Shown: piece by piece, positions 50,676-58,589 of the stretch
Layout: the number at the start of each line of letters is the position of its first letter
How positions within the stretch are numbered: the first letter of the stretch is position 1
Assembly: GCA_050011815.1 (NCBI GenBank)
Contig: JBEKIJ010000010.1
Coordinates: forward strand, 1-64,000
DNA: 64,000 nt
Origin: Chersky-840 sp050011815
GTDB taxonomy: Bacteria; Actinomycetota; Acidimicrobiia; Acidimicrobiales; UBA8190
Reading direction: 5' to 3'
The notes under the pieces: model-generated
Databases searched by the model: none
Seen by the model: the letters and a program-made list of their open reading frames with translations, nothing else
Told to the model about the DNA's origin: nothing
Translations under genes and position numbers: made by a program

Positions 50676-51883
50676 TGGCGCCGGACACCTCGGTGGTCGT
50701 CGTCTCGTACCGTCCCGGGAACTGGCTGGCGGAGTGTGTGACGTCGGTCTTGTCCCAGGCGGCCGAGGTCGTGGTGGTCGACAACGGGTCTCCGGGCCAA
50801 GAGGCGGCTTCGGTGGCCTCGGCACTGGGCGCCCGTGTCGTCCACTCCTCGACCAACCTCGGATTCGCGGGGGGCGTCGACCTGGGCCTGCGCCATGCTC
50901 GGGGCACGGTCATCGGGCTACTCAACGACGACGCCCGGGCCGGCCCGGGTTGGATCGACTCCGCCCGGGCGGTGCTGGCCGATCCCGACGTCGCCGCGGT
51001 GACTCCGAAGGTGGTCCTGGACGCGATGTTCGCGGAAGTCCTCCTCGACGACGATCCCTGGCACGCTCCCGGTGACGCCCGGCCCCTCGGCCGACAACTC
51101 CGGTCGGTCACGGTCGGCTCGACCGACGTCCTCGAGGACGTCATGGGCGGCGGGGTCCACGATACCGAGCGCGCCGTGGTGGACGGCGAGCCGTCGCGAT
51201 GGCGTTGGACCTCGGGGCGCCGGCCCTTCTACGTCCCGGTGGCGGACTCTCCGGTCGCCGACGACATCCTGGTGAACGGCGAGCCGGTCCCGGTGCGGAG
51301 CACCTGCCGGCTCGTCAACCACGCCGGCTCCTATCTCGAACCTCACGGCGTGGCCGGTGAGTACGGCCTCGGTGCCCCCGATGACGGCCGATTCGACCAC
51401 CCCGCCGAGCGTTTCGGGTTCAGCGGCACCGCGCCCGTGTTCCGAGCCGAGACCCTGCGCCGCCTCGGCGGGCTCGCCCCGCAGTTCTTCGCCTACAACG
51501 AGGACACCGACTGGTGCCTACGGGCCCGGCTCGCCGGGTTGCGCATCCTCTATGACCCTGGTGCCACGGTCCGCCATCGGCTCTCGGCGACAAGCGAGGG
51601 CCCCCGGTCGCCCCTGGTCCGCTTCCTGGCCCAACGCAATGCCCTTCTGTGCCTGGCCCGCAACGCCCCACTCGATGTGGCGCGACGCCGCCTGTGGTCG
51701 GCCCTGCACGATGACCCCGGACCCGAGCTCCGGCGAGCCGTGCTCGGAAAGCTTCCGTGGGCACTGGCCTCGCGGGCCCGCATGCGGAGGCTCTGGACCA
51801 CGACGCCCCGTCAGGTCTGGGACCGCTGGGCCGGGGCCGACGCGGTGTGGGACGACAGCCCCGCCCGGCCGGCCCCTCGGTGA
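50675..51883 (+). CDS. GT2-family glycosyltransferase (rhamnosyltransferase-like)
   Basis: 402 residues from ATG 50675. GT-A motifs: SVVVVSYRPGNWLAECVTSV, VVVVDNGSPG, GTVIGLLNDDARAGPGWIDS (DxD-like), then a roughly 100-residue insertion (about 125-245), and FAYNEDTDWCLRARLAGLRI with the ED(T)DW catalytic base region, YDPGATVRHRLSAT. The insertion is unusual for the family and rich in Asp/Val. It may hold an acceptor-binding domain. Confidence 0.87.
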   Translation: MAPDTSVVVVSYRPGNWLAECVTSVLSQAAEVVVVDNGSPGQEAASVASALGARVVHSSTNLGFAGGVDLGLRHARGTVIGLLNDDARAGPGWIDSARAVLADPDVAAVTPKVVLDAMFAEVLLDDDPWHAPGDARPLGRQLRSVTVGSTDVLEDVMGGGVHDTERAVVDGEPSRWRWTSGRRPFYVPVADSPVADDILVNGEPVPVRSTCRLVNHAGSYLEPHGVAGEYGLGAPDDGRFDHPAERFGFSGTAPVFRAETLRRLGGLAPQFFAYNEDTDWCLRARLAGLRILYDPGATVRHRLSATSEGPRSPLVRFLAQRNALLCLARNAPLDVARRRLWSALHDDPGPELRRAVLGKLPWALASRARMRRLWTTTPRQVWDRWAGADAVWDDSPARPAPR

Positions 51884-53011
51884 TCACGGCGCCGGTCGGC
51901 TCACGGTCGGGGGTGCCCCGACGGCCTCGACGATGAGATCGACGAAGCGCCGCCGCGCCTTCGACAGGGAGAAGTCATCGGCACGGCGCCGGCCGGCCTC
52001 GACGAATTGGGTGCGCAACCGTTGGTCTTCGAGGACCTTGTGCACCGAGGCCGCGAAGAGCAACGGCTCTTTGGACCGCAGCAGGAGCCCGGCCCCGGCC
52101 ACGGTCTCGGGGATGGCGGAGTTGGCGTAGGCCACGATGGGCAGCCCGTGGCCCATGGCTTCGACCAAGGGGACGCAGAAGCCCTCGTGCTCCGAGGCAC
52201 ACACGAACACGTCGGCGCCCTGGAAGTAGGACTCGAGCTCGGCTTCTGACACCGATCCGGTGATCGAGACGGCGTCGCTCAGCCCCAACTCGGCGATGAA
52301 GGCGGAGAGGGCGGGACCGTAGGTCTTGCCGAGCGGGGTACCGACCAGCTGGAGCCGGGCCCGGTCGTTGTACAGACGTCGGTACAGCGCCAGCATCTTC
52401 ACCAGGTCGTGTTGCGCCTTGTGCGGCGATACCTTGCCCACGAAGAGGAACACAGGACCGCCGTCGGCCTTTGCCTGTGCCAGCCGGCGCGACAGGGCCT
52501 GGTCCGGTGACGCCGCCGCGGTCATGTCGATGAGCAGCGATGCCACCGCGGTGTGCTCGAACCCGACGTCGACGAGCTCCTCCTCGTTGAAGGCGGAATC
52601 GGCGATGGCGAGCCGGCACTCGTCGGCCACCCGGGTGACCTGGGAGCGGCCCAGGCTCACCTCGTGGCCCACGGCGGGCTCCCATCCGTCGAGGAGGGTC
52701 GCCGGGGTGATGTTGTGATAGTTCAGCAGCTTGGGCTCTGACCGACTGGCGAAGATGTCGAAGACGGGGCTCCCGATCGACGCCTGGTACATGAGCCAGC
52801 GACCCTTGGTGGGTCGTCCCAGACTGCTCATGGGCCGGGCCCGGTCGACGAGGTCGCGCGTGCACTCGCCGTAGAAGATGTCGGAGTCGATGCCGACCTT
52901 GCGCAGCGCGTCGGTGATCGCCACGGTGTGCACGCCGATGGCGTCGCGACTGGCGAGCGACGGGATCACCTGGTCGACGCGCACCGGCGGCATTGTACTC
53001 ATCGCCCTCAC
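51884..53011 (-). CDS. GT4-family glycosyltransferase
   Basis: A 375-residue protein, ATG at 53011 with in-frame ATGs at 53002 and 52993. Motifs: AIGVHTVAITDALRKVGIDS, LLNYHNITPATLLDGWEPAV, PVFLFVGKVSPHKAQHDLVK and FVCASEHEGFCVPLVEAMGH (EX7E). Convergent with the GT2 gene and read in the same direction as the propeller gene upstream of it, suggesting the series 55294 to 51884. Confidence 0.88.
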   Translation of the reverse strand: MRAMSTMPPVRVDQVIPSLASRDAIGVHTVAITDALRKVGIDSDIFYGECTRDLVDRARPMSSLGRPTKGRWLMYQASIGSPVFDIFASRSEPKLLNYHNITPATLLDGWEPAVGHEVSLGRSQVTRVADECRLAIADSAFNEEELVDVGFEHTAVASLLIDMTAAASPDQALSRRLAQAKADGGPVFLFVGKVSPHKAQHDLVKMLALYRRLYNDRARLQLVGTPLGKTYGPALSAFIAELGLSDAVSITGSVSEAELESYFQGADVFVCASEHEGFCVPLVEAMGHGLPIVAYANSAIPETVAGAGLLLRSKEPLLFAASVHKVLEDQRLRTQFVEAGRRRADDFSLSKARRRFVDLIVEAVGAPPTVSRPAP

Positions 53012-53020
53012 GACCTCCGG

Positions 53021-55294
53021 TCAGGGAGCGACGGCGCGAACTGGTGCGTCGAGATGGAGCTGTGCCAACGACCCGTCGTAGGGGGCGTCGCCGAAGGCGA
53101 ACACCCCACCGTCGGCGCCCACCAACCAGTAGCCGTATCCGTCGAGTGTTGCCGCCAGTGCCACCACGGGACGGGCCAGCGTGTAGGCACCCAACGAACC
53201 GAAGTAGGGGGCACCGAAGGCGAACACTCCACCGTCGGCACCCACCAACCAGTAGCCGGCCGTGTCGATGTCGACGGCCAGGCCCACTACCGGGGCGCGC
53301 AGCCGTTTCTTCGCCATCGAACCGAAGTACTGGGCGTCGCCGAAGGCGAACACCCCGCCGTCGGCGCCGACCAACCAGTACCCGTGGCCGTCCACCGACG
53401 GCGCCAAGCCCACCACCGGCGCGGCGAGATGCAGGGTCGAGACCGATCCGTAGTATCCGGCGTCGCCGAAGGCGAACACCCCACCGTCCGCGGCCACCAA
53501 CCAGTACCCGTGGCCGTCACGGGTGGTCGCCATGCCCACGATCGGTTGGGCGAGATGGACACCGCCCATCGATCCGAAGAACGGCGCGCCGCCGTAGGCG
53601 AAGACCCCGCCGTCCGCGCCGACCAGCCAATAGCCCCCGCTGTCGGGGGCTTTGGCGACGCCGACGACCGGCGCGTGGAGCGCCAACCCGCCGGCGGAGC
53701 CGCAGTACGGGCTACCGAAGGCAAAGGCCCCACCGTCGGTGGACGCCAACACGTACCCGGGGAACGCCCCCGAGGGTACGGCGCAGGGCGACCGGGGTGG
53801 TGCGCTCCCGGTGACGCCGGTGCGCTGTGGATTGTCGTGGAACATCGGCCACGTGCTGGGTCCGACGGCGTCGGCACCGTCGGACCCGAGGATCTCGTAA
53901 TGCCTGATCTCGCCCTGGTTGGTGCCGTCGTAGCCCGCCACCGTGATCCCGATGTCCCCGTTGGGATCGTCGGTCACGAGGGGCGAGTTCTGGAACCCGA
54001 GGTCCGGGCTGAGCACGGTCAGCTCCGCCCCCGAGGCACCGTCGAGGATCTCCACCCCTGCCGTGGTGGGGACGAGGACATCGGGCGTACTCGGGCCCGA
54101 CAGGTTGGCGACCACCACCGAACCGATGACCCGGCCCACCACGGGCTGCTCCCAGATGGTGGCTCCGGTGGCACCGTCGAGAACCCACACCGAGCCCCCC
54201 GAGCCCGTGTCTGTCCCCTCGACGACCTGAAGGCTCCCGTCCCCGGTGACGTCGGCCACCGCGGGGCTGCTCGTCGTGGCCCCGTCGAGGGCCTGTGACC
54301 ACACCAGGTCGCAGTCGGTGTCGAAGACATTCACGGTGTCGGTGTCCGACGCCCCGGAGAAGAACGCACCGGTACCGACGGCGATGCCCATGGACCCCCC
54401 GGGGAGGATGGGACCCACGGCGGGCGAGGAGTCCACCGTCTGTGTGGTCTGGTAGTCGCACAGGACTCCCCCGCTCCCGTTGAGGATGCGGAGATGTCCA
54501 CCCTCTTGATAGTTGCGGCCGACGGCAAAGCCGGCGGTCTGGTCGCCTCCTTCGACGATCTCGTTGGCTCCCGTGCCGTAGAGGTCCCCGACCGCGGCGG
54601 TCGAGAACACGCTGTCGGAGGTGAAGAAGGGCCAGCCCGGGAGGGTGGCTCCCGTCGAGGCGTTCAGCGCGTACTGCTCCTGGTCGAGAGAGCCGGCGAC
54701 GACGCCGGCGGTGCCGTCCAGGGTGGCGGCGGTCAACGATGCCTGGACTCCCGCCGCGGGTTGTCCATCGCTTTGCGGATCGATGACGGGAGTGTCCCAG
54801 AGCTGCGACCCCGACGCCGAGAACGCCTCGTAGCCACCCTGGCCCGGATCGGCGGCGTTGCCGGCGCCGACGAACACCGAGTCCTCCCCGTCGGCCTGGG
54901 CCAGCACCGACGGCGAGGAGTCGATGGGGACGCCGCCGTCGTTCACCGGCCATCCCGGGACGGGCGACCCGTCGGCCAGGTGGTACGCGTAGAGATTCCC
55001 GCTTCGGTCGCCGACGATGGCGGCGGGGCCGAGTCCGTCGAGCGTCGCCACATCGGGAGAGGACTCGGCGATCGGGTGCCCCTGGTCGGCCAGGGGCCCG
55101 GTGGCCCAGGTGAGCGTGAACGTCGGTGTCACGGGCTGGGCGGCGGCCGGCGACACGGCGTGAAGCACACCCACCACGCCCACGACCCACGACACCGTCC
55201 CGACGACCAGGACGACGATGACGCGACGCGGAGACGGGGACTTCCCCCCCGCGCGGCGCGGTGCCTTCCCCATCGGGTCTACCGAAGACGACAA
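53021..55294 (-). CDS. exported FG-GAP/PQQ-like beta-propeller protein with DGG repeats (paralogue)
   Basis: A 757-residue protein. After a basic N terminus (KAPRRAGGKSPSPRR) the signal helix is VIVVLVVGTVSWVVGVVGVL, with cleavage near the AAAQP segment. Propeller blades include AAIVGDRSGNLYAYHLADGS, GVPIDSSPSVLAQADGEDSV and SSPAVADVTGDGSLQVVEGT. Six C-terminal repeats read GYWLVGADGGVFAFGDAQYF. Blade order and many phrases match 39639-41990, so they are paralogues, but these repeats use GADGG rather than ASDGG. Confidence 0.85.
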   Translation of the reverse strand: MSSSVDPMGKAPRRAGGKSPSPRRVIVVLVVGTVSWVVGVVGVLHAVSPAAAQPVTPTFTLTWATGPLADQGHPIAESSPDVATLDGLGPAAIVGDRSGNLYAYHLADGSPVPGWPVNDGGVPIDSSPSVLAQADGEDSVFVGAGNAADPGQGGYEAFSASGSQLWDTPVIDPQSDGQPAAGVQASLTAATLDGTAGVVAGSLDQEQYALNASTGATLPGWPFFTSDSVFSTAAVGDLYGTGANEIVEGGDQTAGFAVGRNYQEGGHLRILNGSGGVLCDYQTTQTVDSSPAVGPILPGGSMGIAVGTGAFFSGASDTDTVNVFDTDCDLVWSQALDGATTSSPAVADVTGDGSLQVVEGTDTGSGGSVWVLDGATGATIWEQPVVGRVIGSVVVANLSGPSTPDVLVPTTAGVEILDGASGAELTVLSPDLGFQNSPLVTDDPNGDIGITVAGYDGTNQGEIRHYEILGSDGADAVGPSTWPMFHDNPQRTGVTGSAPPRSPCAVPSGAFPGYVLASTDGGAFAFGSPYCGSAGGLALHAPVVGVAKAPDSGGYWLVGADGGVFAYGGAPFFGSMGGVHLAQPIVGMATTRDGHGYWLVAADGGVFAFGDAGYYGSVSTLHLAAPVVGLAPSVDGHGYWLVGADGGVFAFGDAQYFGSMAKKRLRAPVVGLAVDIDTAGYWLVGADGGVFAFGAPYFGSLGAYTLARPVVALAATLDGYGYWLVGADGGVFAFGDAPYDGSLAQLHLDAPVRAVAP
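53035..53760 (-). repeat. six tandem DGG repeats (about 120 bp each)
   Basis: Coding repeats at the C terminus of the third DGG-repeat protein. They resemble each other more than those at 34 kb and 40 kb (for example the shared GCCGACGGTGGGGTGTTCGC-type stretch), which indicates expansion within this gene. Confidence 0.88.
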
Positions 55295-55331
55295 GCCACG
55301 CCGTCGGTGCAGGACATGGAGCGAGGGTGCC

Positions 55332-56549
55332 TCAGCTCAAGCTGGCGGCGCGGATGTCGGCGTGGAGCTGCAACGCCACCGTGCCGCGCGACCGGTCCGG
55401 GTTCATCACTTCGAAACCCTCCTGCTCGGCGCTGTCGTAGAGCATGCCGAGGCGGTCCTTGATCTCGACCTTCACGCTGTAGGTCCCGTCGAGCAACGGC
55501 ACCTGCTCGAAGCTGAGATCGGCTCGTCCCGCGCCGATCGGTGCGTCGAAGGGCCGCTCCACGATCTCGGTGTCGGAGCCGAAGATCAACCTGCCCTCCT
55601 GGTCGTGGATCTCGAGGGCGAATACCACGCCTTCGACCGCTTCGGTGGCGTCGAAGGCCACGTGCACCGCCAAGGGCTCCCACGGGAGGAGATAGGGGCG
55701 CGCCCCGACGCCGGGATGCTCGACCTCGACCGAGGCGATCTGGATGGACCGGTGCAGGGCGGCCTGCAGGGGGATCTCCGCCTCTTGCGGGGCGGCCCCG
55801 ATGCCGGGCCCGACGGTGTTGAGGTGCTCGTGGTAGATGCGAACGGCTTCGGCGGCGGGGCCCGACCCGATCATGTCCCCCGAGCTCAGCACGACGGCGA
55901 AATCACAGATCTGGCGCACGAGGTCAGAGGAGTGGGTGACGAACAAGATGGTCCGCCCGTCGTCCTGGAATTCCTTGATCCTGGCCATGCACTTGCGGGA
56001 GAAGGCCTCGTCCCCCACGGCCAGCACCTCGTCGACCACCAAGATGTCGGGGTCGACGTTCACCGCCACCGCGAACCCCAGTCGCACGTACATCCCCGAG
56101 GAGTAGTACTTGACCTGGTTGTCGATGAACTGCTCCAGCTCGGCGAAGGCCACGATCTCGTCGAAGCGCTTGTCGACGTCCTTGGTCGACAAGCCGAGGA
56201 GGGACGCATTGAGATAGATGTTCTCCCGCCCCGACAGTTCGGGTTGGAACCCGGCCCCGAGCTCCAACAGTGCCGCCAAGCTGCCGCGCACCACCACCCT
56301 GCCCTGGGTGGGTTGGAGGATCCCCGATACACATTTGAGCAGTGTCGACTTGCCCGAGCCGTTGCGTCCCAGGATCCCGACGGTCTGGCCCTCGGGGATC
56401 TGGAAGTTGATGTCGCGCAGCGCATAGAAGTCCTGGTAGGGGTTGCGGCCCGCATGCAGGAAGCGCTCTTTGAGCGACTGGTACTTCTCGGTGTAGAGCC
56501 GGAACCTCTTGGTCACGTTCTCCACGTCGACGGCGATGTTCACGGTCAC
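55332..56549 (-). CDS. Wzt-type ABC transporter ATP-binding protein for polysaccharide export
   Basis: A 405-residue protein. Walker A VGILGRNGSGKSTLLKCVSG, the YLNASLLGLSTKDVDKRFDE region, Walker B DPDILVVDEVLAVGDEAF, and FVTHSSDLVRQICD. The N-terminal VTKRFRLYTEKYQSLKERFL is typical of polysaccharide/teichoic acid exporters. A roughly 140-residue C-terminal domain (from about 265: ASVEVEHPGVGARPYLL, GRADLSFEQVPLLDGTYSVK) corresponds to the Wzt carbohydrate-binding domain that recognises the glycan terminus. Pairs with the permease 7 bp upstream. Confidence 0.93.
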   Translation of the reverse strand: MTVNIAVDVENVTKRFRLYTEKYQSLKERFLHAGRNPYQDFYALRDINFQIPEGQTVGILGRNGSGKSTLLKCVSGILQPTQGRVVVRGSLAALLELGAGFQPELSGRENIYLNASLLGLSTKDVDKRFDEIVAFAELEQFIDNQVKYYSSGMYVRLGFAVAVNVDPDILVVDEVLAVGDEAFSRKCMARIKEFQDDGRTILFVTHSSDLVRQICDFAVVLSSGDMIGSGPAAEAVRIYHEHLNTVGPGIGAAPQEAEIPLQAALHRSIQIASVEVEHPGVGARPYLLPWEPLAVHVAFDATEAVEGVVFALEIHDQEGRLIFGSDTEIVERPFDAPIGAGRADLSFEQVPLLDGTYSVKVEIKDRLGMLYDSAEQEGFEVMNPDRSRGTVALQLHADIRAASLS

Positions 56550-56556
56550 GGCGCGC

Positions 56557-57648
56557 TCAGAGCTCCTCGGCGAAGTTGCCCTCGAGCCGACCGAACACGA
56601 TCATGGCGCCGAACAGGAGTACCACCGACACCGCCAGGACGGTGAGGTCGGAGGCCACGTACCAGTGGATCCCGTACCGGGCCATGACGCCGTCCGGTAT
56701 CAGGGCGTGGTACGACTTCCCCCCCGGCACCTTGGTGAGAAGGGTCGAGCGGGGATGGACGACGTTGTAGAAGACCCGCTGGAACGACATCACCACCGGG
56801 CTCACCGGGTTGGCGAAGTACAGCCAGATCAGATGCGTCCCGGGGATGCCGAAGATGGTGTGCTTGATGAGCCCGTCGTGCACCCGTCCCGAGAACGAAT
56901 AGATCCCGGGGATGGCCCAGAACCACGCCATCAACAGCACCTCCACCAGGTGCTGGGTGTCGCGCAGGTAGACGTTCACGGCCGAGAGGAAGACGGCCAG
57001 GGCGGCGGAGAACACCACGATGGCCGCCAGGGCCGGGACCACCAGCCAGAGCGCGCTCCAGTCGGGTCGATGCCAGAAGGCGAACATGAACACGAGCAGG
57101 ACGATGGACTGGAACAAGAAGAACATGAAGGCGGATCCCACCGCCGCCAGCGAGAGGATCTCGCGGGGGAAGGCGACCTTCTTCACGATGGCGGCGTTGG
57201 ACACGATGGTGCTCGTCCCCGTGAGCACGGCGGTCTGGAAGAGGTTCCACACCAACATGGCCGAGAACATGTAGATGACGAAGTTGGGGATCCCGTTGGG
57301 CAGGAAGAAGGTGAACAGGACGTAGAACACGGCCAGGGTCAGGGCGGGGTTGAGCATGGACCACAAGAACCCCAGGGCGGAGTTCTTGTACTTGACCTTG
57401 ATCTCCTTGCGCACCAGGAAGAAGAACAGCTCCCGGGCCCGCCACAGCTCCCCCAGCCGCAGCCAGATGCTCACCCGGGCGGCGACGATCCGGGTCGGCT
57501 TGGACCGGGACGCGATGCGGGCGGCCCGTTCCGCGATCTGGCGTTCTTCGTCGCCGACGAGAACCGGGGCCGGCTCGGACCCGGGGTCGGCAACCGTCTG
57601 ATCGGCGGCGACCGGCGGTGCCCCCGTCTCGGACTGGACGTCGGTCAT
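56557..57648 (-). CDS. Wzm-type ABC-2 permease for polysaccharide export
   Basis: A 363-residue protein with a long cytoplasmic N terminus (about 90 residues) before the ABC-2 start FFFLVRKEIKVKYKNSALGF, LWSMLNPALTLAVFYVLFTF. About six transmembrane helices follow. ANAAIVKKVAFPREIL-like text (SNAAIVKKVAFPREILSLAA) is a hallmark of Wzm/TagG permeases. It transports undecaprenyl-linked glycan made by the glycosyltransferases of the island. Confidence 0.93.
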   Translation of the reverse strand: MTDVQSETGAPPVAADQTVADPGSEPAPVLVGDEERQIAERAARIASRSKPTRIVAARVSIWLRLGELWRARELFFFLVRKEIKVKYKNSALGFLWSMLNPALTLAVFYVLFTFFLPNGIPNFVIYMFSAMLVWNLFQTAVLTGTSTIVSNAAIVKKVAFPREILSLAAVGSAFMFFLFQSIVLLVFMFAFWHRPDWSALWLVVPALAAIVVFSAALAVFLSAVNVYLRDTQHLVEVLLMAWFWAIPGIYSFSGRVHDGLIKHTIFGIPGTHLIWLYFANPVSPVVMSFQRVFYNVVHPRSTLLTKVPGGKSYHALIPDGVMARYGIHWYVASDLTVLAVSVVLLFGAMIVFGRLEGNFAEEL

Positions 57649-57682
57649 CGGAACGCTCGGCTCGAACCTCCGGGCCCCGTGC

Positions 57683-58321
57683 TCAGCGGTTGGCCGCCTG
57701 CGGGGTGGAGTGCTCGATCACCCGATCGATGAACCCGTAGTCCTTGGCCTCCTCGGCGGTGAACCAGCGATCGCGGTCCGAGTCCGCTTCGATGCGCTCG
57801 ATGGGCTGGCCGGTGTGGAAGGAGATGCGCTCGGCCATCATCCGCTTGAGATAGACGATCTGCTCGGCCTGGATGGCGATGTCGGTCGCCTGGCCCTGCA
57901 TCTGCCCGGAGGGCTGGTGCATGAGGATCCGGCTGTGGGGAAGGGCAAAGCGCTTGCCCGGTGCCCCCGCGCACAGGAGGAACTGGCCCATCGACGCGGC
58001 CAGCCCCACGCAGATCGTGCTCACGTCGCAGCTGACGTACTGCATCGTGTCGTAGATGGCGAGCCCGTCGGTGACCGACCCCCCCGGGGAGTTGACGTAC
58101 AGGGCGATGTCGCGCTCGTGGTCCTCGGCCGCCAGGAGCAGGAGCTGGGCGCAGACCTGGTTCGCCACCACCTCGTCGATGGCGCTGCCCAGGAAGATGA
58201 TGCGCTCCTTGAGCAGTCGCTGGAAGACGTCGGCCGAGGCCAGGTCGGGCAGGTTGCCGGTCCGCATCGACGCGGGCACGTCTGCGACCAGGGGTGACGC
58301 GTGGGTCGAGTGGGATGCCAT
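57683..58321 (-). CDS. clpP: ATP-dependent Clp protease proteolytic subunit
   Basis: A 212-residue protein. Catalytic Ser110 (VGLAASMGQFLLCAGAPGKR), His135 (RILMHQPSG) and Asp180 (ERIEADSDRDRWFTAEEA) are all present, with DIALYVNSPGGSVTDGLAIY. It degrades proteins delivered by Clp ATPases. No clpX or second clpP is adjacent, although actinobacteria often carry clpP1-clpP2 pairs; this may be a stand-alone extra copy. Confidence 0.95.
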   Translation of the reverse strand: MASHSTHASPLVADVPASMRTGNLPDLASADVFQRLLKERIIFLGSAIDEVVANQVCAQLLLLAAEDHERDIALYVNSPGGSVTDGLAIYDTMQYVSCDVSTICVGLAASMGQFLLCAGAPGKRFALPHSRILMHQPSGQMQGQATDIAIQAEQIVYLKRMMAERISFHTGQPIERIEADSDRDRWFTAEEAKDYGFIDRVIEHSTPQAANR

Positions 58322-58428
58322 GGCACGAGGCTACCCGGGATGGTGCCCCGGGTCGGGCAGGGTACGGCGGACGGACCGGTAGGCTCGACATGTCCCGGTG
58401 GGCGGCGCGATGCCGGCGGTGGGGCGCT

Positions 58429-58511
58429 GCGGGCGTGGCGGAACGGTAGACGCGCGGGGTTTAGGTCCCCGTCCCTTTCGGGGGGTGGAGGTTCGACTCC
58501 TCTCGCCCGCA
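58429..58511 (+). tRNA. tRNA-Leu (anticodon UAG)
   Basis: Acceptor GCGGGCG/CGCCCGC with discriminator A, an anticodon stem CGGGG/CCCCG around TTTAGGT (anticodon TAG), the long variable arm expected for Leu, and T arm GGAGG-TTCGACT-CCTCT. CCA is not encoded. Confidence 0.95.
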
Positions 58512-58589
58512 CTCGGGCCTCCGGTCGCGAGGACACCGCAGGTGTCGAGCCTGCTCAACCCACCTGATGCACAGAGAGCTGCGAAGAAG

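Noticed and set aside
57645..58391. Alternative-frame protein over clpP
   Set aside because: The frame overlaps the fully conserved ClpP catalytic triad frame and has Arg/Pro/Ala-rich shadow composition.
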